Shown: positions 16,628 through 25,244 of the stretch, piece after piece
Layout: each line of letters opens with the position of its first letter
How positions within the stretch are numbered: the first letter of the stretch is position 1
NCBI GenBank assembly: GCA_016212525.1
Contig: JACRGD010000007.1
Span: 79,112-134,862 of the forward strand
DNA length: 55,751 nt
Direction: 5' to 3'
From: Microcaldota archaeon
GTDB lineage: Archaea; Micrarchaeota; Micrarchaeia; Anstonellales; Bilamarchaeaceae
Position numbers and translations under genes: made by a program
The notes under the pieces: generated by a model
Database searches by the model: none
Seen by the model: only the letters and a program-made list of their open reading frames with translations
Told to the model about the DNA's origin: nothing

Positions 16628-18148
16628 ATGCAGCTAACTCCACGTCCATATCAGCAGGCGATATACGAATCGATAATGAAAAATGGTAATACGCTAGTTG
16701 TTCTGCCCACAGGACTTGGCAAGACTCTGATCGCACTAATGCTAATTGTAGATAAGATGAAAGAGGGTCGATGCCTGTTCTTGACCCCGACTAAACCACT
16801 TGCAAAACAGCACTATGATTCGATCATTAAAACCCTTGAACTCGAGGAAAACCAGGTTGCATTAGTTAATGGCGAGATAAAAAAGGAGATACGAAAGGAG
16901 CTCTATGACAGAAACATCATAATCAGTACACCCCAGACTATCAAAAACGATTTTAAAAAAGGAATATTAGAGCCGAAATTTGCACTTGTAATAGTCGATG
17001 AGTGCCATCGCGCAATTGGAAATTATGCATATACAGAGGTAGCAGACAAAGCATTCGAAAACAAGGCACTTATAGTCGGACTTACTGCATCACCCGGCGG
17101 AGATAAAGCAAGAATAAAAGAAGTGCTTGACGCCCTTCATATTGGAAATATAGAGATACGAACACACAGCGACCCGGACGTAGCTCCGTATGTCCAAAAG
17201 AGCGATATAACATGGGTTCCGGTAATGCTCTCGGATCATTTTAAGGCCATAAAGGCCGAGCTGGATTCGATGACTGGCAGATATGCCCAAAAACTCTCAG
17301 CACTGGGATTCCCGCCACCGCTAAAACACAAGGGCCGATTCATGCAAATGCGAGCCCGAATTCTCAATATCGAAAGCAGTATAAAATATCAGGCTCTGGT
17401 CCAATACTCCATACTCCTGCACCTTCTTCACATGACCGAACTGCTTGAAACCCAGGGCGTGTATCCGCTTCGGGAATACATTGCAAAGTTAAAGGAAAAA
17501 GACAGCAAATCCGCAGGCATACTACTTCGTGAAGAGGGACTAGGCAGGATCGAGCAGATGATCAAAAAAGAAGAGGACCATCCCAAACTCGAAATCCTTG
17601 TTCGGGAACTCAAAAAAATAAAGGAACAGCGCGTGATCGTCTTTGTCCAGTATCGCTCGCAAATCTCCAGAATTGAAGAGGTCTTAAATCACAATGGAAT
17701 TCGTGCAAAACGATTTGTTGGCAAAAAAGACGGAGTTACACGAAAGATACAAGAGGAGACGATCGCCCAGTTCAGAGCCGGAGAGTTCGAGGTCCTTGTG
17801 GCCTCGTCCATAGGCGAAGAGGGCCTGGACATTCCGGCAGTAGATACCGTAATTTTCTATGAACCAGTACCAAGCGAGATACGAAGCATCCAGCGACGCG
17901 GCCGGGCGGCAAGACTCAAGGAGGGCAAAGTAATGGTTCTTCTTACACGAGGCACGCGGGATGAGTTTTATCACCATGCATCGATGAACCGGGAAAAGAA
18001 GATGAAGAGCATAATTGGAACGATGCAGAAACAGAAAGAAGATAAGACTGCAAAGAAGAAAACTGAGGATAATAAAGACGAAGAGAAAAAAGAAAAAGAG
18101 GAAAAGAAGGATAAGAGGCAGGGACAACTGAAGATGACTGATTTTTAG
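16628..18148 (+). CDS. Hef-type superfamily 2 helicase lacking the nuclease domain
   Basis: A 506-residue SF2 helicase most like the helicase half of archaeal Hef and FANCM/Mph1. Motif I LPTGLGKT is at 26-33, motif II DECH at 124-127, then 'GLTASPGG' (motif III), the helical insertion typical of Hef (about 190-330), 'GEEGLDIPAVD' (motif V) and 'IQRRGRAARL' (motif VI). After a Lys/Glu-rich tail the protein ends in 'GQLKMTDF', which fits a PCNA-interacting box (Q-x-x-M-x-x-F). Full-length Hef would continue into an ERCC4 nuclease and HhH region; here the stop comes first. It probably remodels stalled forks or branched DNA. It overlaps the next convergent gene by 4 nt. Confidence 0.9.
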   Translation: MQLTPRPYQQAIYESIMKNGNTLVVLPTGLGKTLIALMLIVDKMKEGRCLFLTPTKPLAKQHYDSIIKTLELEENQVALVNGEIKKEIRKELYDRNIIISTPQTIKNDFKKGILEPKFALVIVDECHRAIGNYAYTEVADKAFENKALIVGLTASPGGDKARIKEVLDALHIGNIEIRTHSDPDVAPYVQKSDITWVPVMLSDHFKAIKAELDSMTGRYAQKLSALGFPPPLKHKGRFMQMRARILNIESSIKYQALVQYSILLHLLHMTELLETQGVYPLREYIAKLKEKDSKSAGILLREEGLGRIEQMIKKEEDHPKLEILVRELKKIKEQRVIVFVQYRSQISRIEEVLNHNGIRAKRFVGKKDGVTRKIQEETIAQFRAGEFEVLVASSIGEEGLDIPAVDTVIFYEPVPSEIRSIQRRGRAARLKEGKVMVLLTRGTRDEFYHHASMNREKKMKSIIGTMQKQKEDKTAKKKTEDNKDEEKKEKEEKKDKRQGQLKMTDF

Positions 18149-18741
18149 GCCGCCAACTTTTTCGCATCTGGAGTGATCGTTTTACGACCAAATAGAGTCG
18201 CTCGCTCCTTTGTTTTTTCAATTTTTAGTCCAGTTACTGACTCTAGTTCAGAATAGAATGATTTATAGTTGTTAAAGGATTCTGGCATAGCAATAAGCTG
18301 GATCTTTTCGCGAGTATCAGGAAGACGCATCCGATGAGTCTTTTCCCGATAATAAAGCCTAAGTTCAGTAGTTATTGATTCCCCATTATCAACTTCAACA
18401 TAAACCAATTTTTCAATATCAGATACATTGAGGGTTAATGTTGGGCCCGCCAAAGACAGAAACTGAATCTGATTCTTTGTTATTTCTATAGACCTAGGAG
18501 CCTTTAGGAAACCAAGAAGTATGAAAAATAATAAAAAAAGACAACCCAGTAGCAATAGAAGCGGCACAGAACCTAACACCAAAAATCCAGTGAAATCAAA
18601 AATTCCGGGTTTTGTTGGATTCGAAAATGAAAGATTAATAACCCCCAAGAGAAACCATCCGAAAAACCAAACTCCCCAAATAATCAAAGCGATAAAAATG
18701 AATGAGGCAGCATAAGACCACAAACTCTTCGAATATTTCAT
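18145..18741 (-). CDS. hypothetical two-TM membrane protein
   Basis: A 198-residue protein with two strong membrane helices (about 10-35 and 52-77) joined by a short loop, then a ~110-residue soluble domain with alternating strands, a pattern seen in membrane-tethered PH-like/DUF-type proteins. I cannot assign a family. It lies downstream of the pilus operon in the same direction, 79 nt after the small pilin, so it may be a late operon member, but it has room for its own promoter. Its 3' end overlaps the helicase gene tail to tail. Confidence 0.65.
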   Translation of the reverse strand: MKYSKSLWSYAASFIFIALIIWGVWFFGWFLLGVINLSFSNPTKPGIFDFTGFLVLGSVPLLLLLGCLFLLFFILLGFLKAPRSIEITKNQIQFLSLAGPTLTLNVSDIEKLVYVEVDNGESITTELRLYYREKTHRMRLPDTREKIQLIAMPESFNNYKSFYSELESVTGLKIEKTKERATLFGRKTITPDAKKLAA

Positions 18742-18820
18742 AAATTAGTTTGGTAATCAGATCATTAAAAAGGTACCGAAGATTAAGAAAAAGAAATTTA
18801 AAATAAAAAATAAGAGAAAA

Positions 18821-19279
18821 TTACGAGCACTTACCAACTAATGGCTTGACACCGACTTGTTTAAGGCCAGTTATGGTACCTTTAGTATAAGTAATTGTAA
18901 CATTCGCGTATTGGTATGGAGCACCGGCATTGCCACAGGCAGTTCCCAAAGTTGCATCCACTGATTTTTCTTCACCACTGTTATAGGTAGTACTTGTTGA
19001 AAATACAGAAGCACCAGCTACAGAAACGTCGGTTAAGGTCAACTGTTCAAGATCATTGTTGGCCATTTGTAAAGTCAACGTAGTTCCGGTTGCCTTAACA
19101 GTCTTTATAGCAAAGGGAGATGCACCTGCCCAATAGTTCTTACTCTGAGTTTCAAGAGAACTTGCACCCAAACCAGAGAAGCCTCCTACAAGATAGACAA
19201 CTACAAGAGCGACTACCAAAACTACTGCTAATATGACCAGGTATTCAGTCGAAACCTGACCCTTTACGTTCTTAGACAT
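18821..19279 (-). CDS. type IV pilin with class III signal peptide
   Basis: A 152-residue pilin from the ATG at 19279. The N-terminus has a short basic leader followed by G|QVSTEYLVILAVVLVVAL, the archaeal class III prepilin motif (Q-x-S-x-E-Y) cut by the PibD/EppA peptidase, and a ~22-residue hydrophobic assembly helix. The rest (about 35-152) is a Thr/Ser/Gly-rich beta domain with two Cys (about 117 and 151) able to form a disulfide. It is the likely major pilin: it is short, encoded last in the pilus operon, and preceded by a 52-nt gap that could hold an extra promoter. Confidence 0.9.
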   Translation of the reverse strand: MSKNVKGQVSTEYLVILAVVLVVALVVVYLVGGFSGLGASSLETQSKNYWAGASPFAIKTVKATGTTLTLQMANNDLEQLTLTDVSVAGASVFSTSTTYNSGEEKSVDATLGTACGNAGAPYQYANVTITYTKGTITGLKQVGVKPLVGKCS

Positions 19280-19343
19280 ATAAAATATCACCTGCGTAGA
19301 GATTTCAGAAATATATTAAAAATCTTAGCTTGTCTTAGTGTTA

Positions 19344-20408
19344 TCAAATGGCAAAGGATGAGAACATACTTCCAATTATAGACTTTGTAATGAAGAACAT
19401 CACTATTGAGGCCCCAGAAAAGAAGGGGAAATATTTAAGACCGTAGAGTACCCGACCCCTGCCAATAAGACCAATAAGAATGGCAACAAAGACATTTGTT
19501 AGTAGAAGCGCAGAGATGGAAATCATAAACATCTGATCAGGAGAAACGGAAATGGCACCAGAAAAACTAGGCATATTTGCGAGAAGTTGGGGGTCAAAAC
19601 CAGAATCACCTGCAGGATTAATAGAAAGAAAAACTATAATGAACTGATTTGAAACGGAAAGCAGAAACGGCATGACAATAATGACAATGAATGCCAGGAA
19701 GATAGTGTAGGTTCGAGTTGAGGTGGCAAGTTCAGACCGTAGATCCTGAATATGCCTAATTTCATCGGCACTGGCCACAAGAAGTTTTGAGAGATGAGCG
19801 CCAGATTTAACTCCCTTTACAAAAAGACTCACAACGCGATCAAGAATTGGAGACTCAAAGGACTGAGTTATTTGTGAAAATGAATCAGATAGAGATTGTG
19901 AACCGGAAGCATTTGCTGTTGCAATAAGAACAACTTTTGAAAAATCACCAAACTCTGGCCGTGCAGAGCTGATAAATGCAGTAAATGGAGGCATACCAGC
20001 ACGAAGATTAGAGACTACAAGAGAAAGGAAATCGGGCATCAATTTCTCTACATACGTCGCACGATCAACGATTTTGAAATAGATTTCAAGATAAGTAAGG
20101 GCAAGAGTACCAAAAATCCCAAGGAAGAAAAGACCAAATATGTAAAGTGAAAATTTGTTGAAAATCACACTAAAAGAAGCATAAGGATAGTTCAGATACA
20201 GATATGCATCAAGAATCAGAAGCAAGACTAATGACATGAGAAACCCGAAAAGAGTTCTACGTCCAACATACACACGAGGATCTTCAGATACTCCGGCATA
20301 AACTAGTTTTTTTGAAAAAGATGCTATGAAACCTTCTGGATAAAGATAACTAAGGCGACGAAGAGGCCGATTCTTAAGAGCATCCGAGGTCCAGGTCTGA
20401 TTTGCCAT
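19344..20408 (-). CDS. type IV pilus assembly membrane protein (TadC/FlaJ-like), second copy
   Basis: A 354-residue polytopic protein with a T2SF/GspF domain; the ATG at 20408 gives the start. About six membrane helices are visible. The cytoplasmic segment 'LMPDFLSLVVSNLRAGMPPFTAF' followed by 'GVKSGAHLSKLL' is the hallmark of platform proteins that sit under the pilus and couple to the secretion ATPase. It is 10 nt after the first TadC-like gene, so the platform may be a heterodimer, as in Tad systems (TadB/TadC). Confidence 0.88.
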   Translation of the reverse strand: MANQTWTSDALKNRPLRRLSYLYPEGFIASFSKKLVYAGVSEDPRVYVGRRTLFGFLMSLVLLLILDAYLYLNYPYASFSVIFNKFSLYIFGLFFLGIFGTLALTYLEIYFKIVDRATYVEKLMPDFLSLVVSNLRAGMPPFTAFISSARPEFGDFSKVVLIATANASGSQSLSDSFSQITQSFESPILDRVVSLFVKGVKSGAHLSKLLVASADEIRHIQDLRSELATSTRTYTIFLAFIVIIVMPFLLSVSNQFIIVFLSINPAGDSGFDPQLLANMPSFSGAISVSPDQMFMISISALLLTNVFVAILIGLIGRGRVLYGLKYFPFFSGASIVMFFITKSIIGSMFSSFAI

Positions 20409-20418
20409 TTTTATCGCC

Positions 20419-21315
20419 TTATCCTCCGAAAATCTCCGGCCTTGTAGAAGACATATAGCCAATGAGAATTATCTGCATCACTGAAGACGAACCAACAAGC
20501 ATTACGAGAGTTTCAAAGCTCACACCCAGGCCTCCAAAGGCTGAAAGTAGGACTAAGAGTGTAATTCCCAATGAAGGTAAAGCTGCAGATGCTAGCATAT
20601 AAATGAGCATCATAAAGTTCAACGTTGATGAGTAATTTTTAATTTCACGATATAGGTTACCCTCGAGAGACTGAACAATTGCCGAAAGTGCATTATTTGT
20701 TCCCGCACCGGATTCGAGTGCATTGACAAGCTGCCAGATGGCACGCTTAAGATATTCACTCTCAGTGCTAAGAGCCAGGTTTTTTAGCGCAGTTCGCTCT
20801 GGCACACCGCCTTCAATCTGGCGGGTAACCCGCTCAAAGTCACTTGAAATATATCCATAATTGGCAGTTGAAACATTTTTCATCGAATCAAAAAGCGGAA
20901 CACCACTATCAATATCCATCATAACTTCGCGCAGGGCAAAGAGTAGATCTTTGGTTTCAGACATTGCGATCTTCTTAAGTAAAATTCTAGGGTAGAAGAG
21001 ATGCAAAATTAGAAACATAAACCAAAAGATAAGACCGAATGCAATAGATTGACCAACCGGATTTTCTAACTCTCTAAAACTCAGAACCAAAAAGAAAATG
21101 AGTGAGAAAATGATACCATAGATTAGAGAGGAAAAAAAGGACCCAACGCAATAGGAATTAAGATCCATTGGAACTCCGAGTTTTGGCAGAACCTCTTTTA
21201 GGGGAGGCATTAACATAGAAACGAATTTGCCCAGAAACCTAAATCTCCGGCTAAGATAATCGCAGTCAGAGGGCTGGAAAAGAAGAATAGGAATTCGGAC
21301 TGCACGTTGTCTCAT
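20419..21315 (-). CDS. type IV pilus assembly membrane protein (TadC/FlaJ-like), first copy
   Basis: A 298-residue platform protein: two membrane helices around residues 60-105, a cytoplasmic T2SF domain with 'LLFALREVMMDIDSGVPLFD' and 'ALESGAGTNNAL', then two or three C-terminal helices. It overlaps the ATPase stop by 1 nt and is followed by a second, longer platform gene. Shorter than FlaJ/ArlJ (about 550 residues), which fuses two such domains; the tandem pair here is probably equivalent to one ArlJ. Family sure. Confidence 0.88.
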   Translation of the reverse strand: MRQRAVRIPILLFQPSDCDYLSRRFRFLGKFVSMLMPPLKEVLPKLGVPMDLNSYCVGSFFSSLIYGIIFSLIFFLVLSFRELENPVGQSIAFGLIFWFMFLILHLFYPRILLKKIAMSETKDLLFALREVMMDIDSGVPLFDSMKNVSTANYGYISSDFERVTRQIEGGVPERTALKNLALSTESEYLKRAIWQLVNALESGAGTNNALSAIVQSLEGNLYREIKNYSSTLNFMMLIYMLASAALPSLGITLLVLLSAFGGLGVSFETLVMLVGSSSVMQIILIGYMSSTRPEIFGG

Positions 21316-23051
21316 CAGAGCACCTTATTTGGAAGAAGATCTTTCTTTGCCGCATCCAAAATGGCATTGGGATCGGAATAATAGACCTTCATGACCCGGC
21401 CAACAGGTTCGACCTGATCGAGGTTGTTTTTAACCATCCAGTGCAGAATTTCAATTTTATCCTTTTGATCCTGCTCGATTTCTGATTCAGTCATACCAGT
21501 ATGCAGGTTAAGCTGCTCGACATAACGCCGGGGAGGCTTGACAGGCTGGAAGGTATCAGTTCTGGGCCTCCAGTTATAGAGCCGATTGATATCTGGTTTG
21601 CCCTCACCCGGAAGGATTTCGGAGAGCTCAAGCGTTCGTCGGAGGTTGCGCCTGCGGTCCCGGTACTGAACGACTAAGAGATGAACATCTTCAACCTGCG
21701 CTGGCGGCAGATCAATTGGAGGTTCAGTAAGGCGCTTTATGACCTGTGCGCCAGTATCAGCGTGGATTGTGGAATACACACTGTGTCCGGTGTGCATAGC
21801 TTCGAACATGACTTCAGCTTCCTTCTTACGCCGGATTTCTCCCATAACTATTCGATCGGGTCTCATACGTAATGCATTGACAACCAGATCCAGCATCGTA
21901 ACTTCGCCTGCGCCCTCGGGGTTTGGTTGGCGGGTTACAAGAGGGACCCAGTTCCACTGGAAACTTGGAAGCACAAGTTCGCGGGTATCTTCGATCGTAA
22001 CGATACGCTGGAATGGCTGGACAAGGGCCAAAAGACCATTTAGCGCACTTGTCTTTCCGCTTGCAGTTCCACCGGCAATTATGATGTTCATTTCATACTG
22101 CATACCCTGCCACAGCAGAGCAGCCATTTCATAGGACATGGAATTGCTCTGGGGTCGCAGATAGCTAACCATTGTCCAGGGATTTCTTGCAAAAAGACGC
22201 AGAGTGATCGTGTTCCCGTGAGCGGAGATCGGATATAGAGTTGCATTAACACGGTCGCCCGTACTAAGATGGGCATCCAGAATTGGGTTAAGAAGGCTGA
22301 TCTGACGTCCGACCCTGCGTGCGATCTGCTCGGCATAATTTTCGATTTCAAATTCGTCGGAAAGATGAACGTTTGTCTTAAGCCAGCCATATTGACGATG
22401 ATAGACAAGAACTGGAATTCTTGAAGAGTTGATTACGATTTCCTCCAGACGCTCATCACCAATTAAGGCTTCGAGTTTTCCAAGACCATACATCTCGTTG
22501 AGAACTACGCTCGAGAGCCGCTCGAGTTCATCGACATCGACTTCAAGATCCTTTTTTATCAAAGATGAGATTTCCTTGACCCTAAGATCGAGTAACTTGG
22601 CATTTTCTTCCTTGTTGGACTCTGCACCAGAAACAGGAAGCCTTGATGCAACCTGAACTTTTATCGAATTCAGATATGCACGCGATGCGGGGGAAACTAT
22701 ATCCAGATAAAGTCTATAGACGGATCTTTTTTCTTCAAGTGAGTTCTGGATGAAAACCTTACCCTTTACATGAACGTCACTCTGCTGAGCAAGTTCATAA
22801 TAATCAAGGACATTTTCAGTTGAAACCTCAGTTTCTAGCGAAGGGGGGGTGGCTGATGCAAGAGTAAGATATGGAGGCTGGATAAAGGTAACCGGATAGT
22901 GGGTCTTGACAAAACCCTCATTCTCCAGAATAAGCGCGACTTTTTCTATAGAGCTTACATTCCAGGAAAGTTCTTTTGAAATCAGATTGTAAGAAAGCCT
23001 GCCTTTGGATTTAAGAAGTTCTAAAAGGAGGTCAATCTTTGTCTTAAGCAT
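21315..23051 (-). CDS. type II/IV secretion system ATPase (TadA/ArlI-like)
   Basis: About 578 residues from the ATG at 23051 (an in-frame TTG or ATG upstream may add three). Residues 5-60 read as a winged-helix module. An N-terminal domain follows, then the hexameric ATPase core: Walker A GGTASGKT (about 327-334), Walker B 'RIVMGEIR' and the His-box 'HTGHSVYSTIHAD'. It powers extension of the pilus encoded around it. The winged-helix start is typical of archaeal pilus ATPases. Identification is secure; no separate retraction ATPase is present. Confidence 0.95.
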   Translation of the reverse strand: MLKTKIDLLLELLKSKGRLSYNLISKELSWNVSSIEKVALILENEGFVKTHYPVTFIQPPYLTLASATPPSLETEVSTENVLDYYELAQQSDVHVKGKVFIQNSLEEKRSVYRLYLDIVSPASRAYLNSIKVQVASRLPVSGAESNKEENAKLLDLRVKEISSLIKKDLEVDVDELERLSSVVLNEMYGLGKLEALIGDERLEEIVINSSRIPVLVYHRQYGWLKTNVHLSDEFEIENYAEQIARRVGRQISLLNPILDAHLSTGDRVNATLYPISAHGNTITLRLFARNPWTMVSYLRPQSNSMSYEMAALLWQGMQYEMNIIIAGGTASGKTSALNGLLALVQPFQRIVTIEDTRELVLPSFQWNWVPLVTRQPNPEGAGEVTMLDLVVNALRMRPDRIVMGEIRRKKEAEVMFEAMHTGHSVYSTIHADTGAQVIKRLTEPPIDLPPAQVEDVHLLVVQYRDRRRNLRRTLELSEILPGEGKPDINRLYNWRPRTDTFQPVKPPRRYVEQLNLHTGMTESEIEQDQKDKIEILHWMVKNNLDQVEPVGRVMKVYYSDPNAILDAAKKDLLPNKVL

Positions 23052-23108
23052 GAACTGCAATCACTAATTTGATTTTTATATCTTTCTTACTTATATCGCA
23101 CGGTTTAA

Positions 23109-23948
23109 TCATTTTCCGATTCGGGTGTTTTTCCTAACATTTCCCTGAATATAGTCAAGAGTAGCATCGTATGAATAGCCCAATTTCTTGGTTTCGTTTA
23201 TCGCAGGTAAAACGACAGTAAAACCAACAAGAGCATCGCAGGTATTGGTGCGCATAAGAAGCGAACCCGAATCAGCTGAATTGAAACCCACACTAATAGT
23301 CATCCGGCAGCCACCGGCGTAATCAACAGTCATCTGGTTTGACTGATCAGGGAAAACTGCACCTGAGACAGTAGTAGTACCATTAAGATCAGTATACTGG
23401 ATGCTAACATTTAGAGTACCGTTTTCATTAAACACCATCGAACTCACGTTCGAGCGAATCGCAGTTACGAGGAAATTGACTGCATAGGAAGTCGCGTTGG
23501 TGCCTTCGCTTTTTGTAAAGAATATTTCCCGATTCAGATGATCGTTAGTATAGCGATAGTCTTCATCTATTGAAAGCCGGTTAACACCATAGCTGATGTT
23601 GGTGAAGTTCACGCTTATATTACTTGTAGTGCGTGAAGCAAGCTCACCAGTAAGAAAGGAATGATAAGAAAGCAGATCGTCAGAGTAATTGTAGCTTTGA
23701 ATAGTATCCGAAATCGAAACAATGACGCTTTGATTGGTTTGATTTATACCAAGATCGGGACCGACAATCGAATTGAGGCCGGAGGCCACATTATCAATGA
23801 GAAATGAGGAGTAGATTAGCGGAAGAGGCTCTACTAATGCGCGCTCAGTTCGAAGCTGATTATTTCTAAGTGAAAGAGTAAGTATAACCAGCATCATAAC
23901 AAGACTCACAGACATAATAGTTATAATAAAACCGCGTTTGGAAGTCAT
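23109..23948 (-). CDS. pilus-operon protein with N-terminal membrane anchor
   Basis: A 279-residue protein with a basic N-terminus ('TSKRGF') and one hydrophobic helix (about 7-27), followed by a ~250-residue extracytoplasmic domain rich in Asn, Ser and Thr with many N-x-S/T sequons and two Cys. It lacks a clear Q-x-S-x-E-F class III motif, so it may be an anchored pilus accessory or minor pseudopilin. It overlaps the preceding gene by 1 nt, showing tight co-translation within the operon. No named family. Confidence 0.7.
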   Translation of the reverse strand: MTSKRGFIITIMSVSLVMMLVILTLSLRNNQLRTERALVEPLPLIYSSFLIDNVASGLNSIVGPDLGINQTNQSVIVSISDTIQSYNYSDDLLSYHSFLTGELASRTTSNISVNFTNISYGVNRLSIDEDYRYTNDHLNREIFFTKSEGTNATSYAVNFLVTAIRSNVSSMVFNENGTLNVSIQYTDLNGTTTVSGAVFPDQSNQMTVDYAGGCRMTISVGFNSADSGSLLMRTNTCDALVGFTVVLPAINETKKLGYSYDATLDYIQGNVRKNTRIGK

Positions 23949-24355
23949 TATCCACCCTCCTTTTTGAGCCAGGACTCTGCACGAACAATATAATCACCAC
24001 CAAGGTATTTGGTAGAACCGGAAGTAACCTGGACATCCAGATCAGAAGTGTAGTTGCAATCGCTTTTGGTCACTGAGCCAACAATAGAACCAGTAATATT
24101 TATGAGCGAGATATCCATACATGCAAGGTTGGGGGTAGCTTCCAGAACCTGCTCAACACCACTTGAATTTCCATCTAAGAGCTGATTAAACCGGCCGGTT
24201 TTATCAAGAACAGTTATGGTATCAAGCGATAATTGTTTGAGGTAAATTGTCCCGGGAGCCCGTGGATGATAGCTTTGACTTGAGATAAGTAGCATCGCGA
24301 TCAGGACAAATGTGAGAGCGATCATAGAATCGAACGTAATTATCATTCCCTTCAT
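23948..24355 (-). CDS. minor pilin-like protein
   Basis: A 135-residue protein: short basic start, hydrophobic helix at about 5-25 ('MIALTFVLIAMLLISSQS'), then a small extracytoplasmic domain with two Cys (about 79 and 100) and N-glycosylation sequons. The size and layout match minor pilins that initiate or cap pili. It overlaps its neighbours by 4 nt upstream and 1 nt downstream, so expression is stoichiometrically linked. No class III cut motif is evident. Confidence 0.65.
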   Translation of the reverse strand: MKGMIITFDSMIALTFVLIAMLLISSQSYHPRAPGTIYLKQLSLDTITVLDKTGRFNQLLDGNSSGVEQVLEATPNLACMDISLINITGSIVGSVTKSDCNYTSDLDVQVTSGSTKYLGGDYIVRAESWLKKEGG

Positions 24356-24867
24356 TTACCCCAAACCTCCAAATGAACAATAACCGGAGTCTGATCCAAT
24401 ATGGCCAGGCGATCAAAACTAAGCGAATTGTTAAGACCTCCACCAGAAAACCGGCCAAACTCATAGTGAACTACATTTCCATTAAGATCAGTAATGCGCA
24501 TACCAAAGTCATAGCGCTGCATCCCAAGTCGTGCCTTTATTGTAGAATATGCAGTTGCATTCTCTGAAATAAGTTTGTCTAGCTTTATTCGGCTTAACTC
24601 ATTACGGCCATTTACAAGACCGATCGCACTGACATTGCCATCAATGTTTGGCAACATTTCCCAGCTTTCTGGCTCTCCAGAAGTCGCAAGTAAGGATTCT
24701 GAAGCGAAATAAGCACTAGACTCCATTGAATCATGAGCAGAAACAAGAGCCCAGCGAAGAGGGATGGAATTCCAGAGTAATAGATAGATGAGCAGAATAA
24801 AGCACATTGCCAGAAAACCACTAAGAAAATCAACGGCCCAGATCTGACCCTTTAGCCTAGCGGACAT
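24352..24867 (-). CDS. minor pilin-like protein
   Basis: A 171-residue protein with a basic start ('SARLKGQIW'), a hydrophobic helix at about 12-32 and an extracytoplasmic domain. The 'KGQIWAVDF' sequence places G|Q just before the helix, resembling a degenerate class III prepilin site with Asp at the position where Glu is usual. It overlaps the preceding pilin gene by 11 nt and the next by 4 nt. Likely a minor pilin; the exact role is unknown. Confidence 0.65.
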   Translation of the reverse strand: MSARLKGQIWAVDFLSGFLAMCFILLIYLLLWNSIPLRWALVSAHDSMESSAYFASESLLATSGEPESWEMLPNIDGNVSAIGLVNGRNELSRIKLDKLISENATAYSTIKARLGMQRYDFGMRITDLNGNVVHYEFGRFSGGGLNNSLSFDRLAILDQTPVIVHLEVWGK

Positions 24868-25240
24868 TGATTAGACCTCCAGTGTTTGTAATTAGTACCG
24901 ATCCCCGGCCAAGAGAAGTGACATTAGTCTGCGAATCCAAAAGAGGAGCACTTGCATATCCATGAGACCGCGCTGAAGTAACTGCAAAATCAGAAACAGT
25001 GAGATTTTCAGCGTTCGCAATACCAGAGAGAGTAAAATTGTAACTTGCACCGTCCCCTGAAAGATAGACATAATTTAATGCCGCTGCAATAGATTGGGAA
25101 TTTGCCCTTGAAACAGCACCATCCTGATTTTGAAAAAGATTTAATGTACCATCAAAATAGATTGCAAATACAAAAAGAAAAACAGCCATGAGGATTGCAT
25201 AAACAACCATGAACTCGAAGGAAACTTGCGCTCGCAGCAT
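24857..25240 (-). CDS. type IV pilin with class III signal peptide
   Basis: A 127-residue pilin. The N-terminus 'LRAQVSFEFMVVYAILMAVF' carries the class III motif Q-x-S-x-E-F with a minimal four-residue leader (cleavage A|Q), then the assembly helix. The remaining ~95 residues form a small Ser/Asn-rich domain without Cys. It begins 4 nt after the vWA pilin gene, so it may assemble next to that protein. Confident pilin call; major versus minor role is not decided. Confidence 0.85.
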   Translation of the reverse strand: MLRAQVSFEFMVVYAILMAVFLFVFAIYFDGTLNLFQNQDGAVSRANSQSIAAALNYVYLSGDGASYNFTLSGIANAENLTVSDFAVTSARSHGYASAPLLDSQTNVTSLGRGSVLITNTGGLINVR

Positions 25241-25244
25241 AAGA

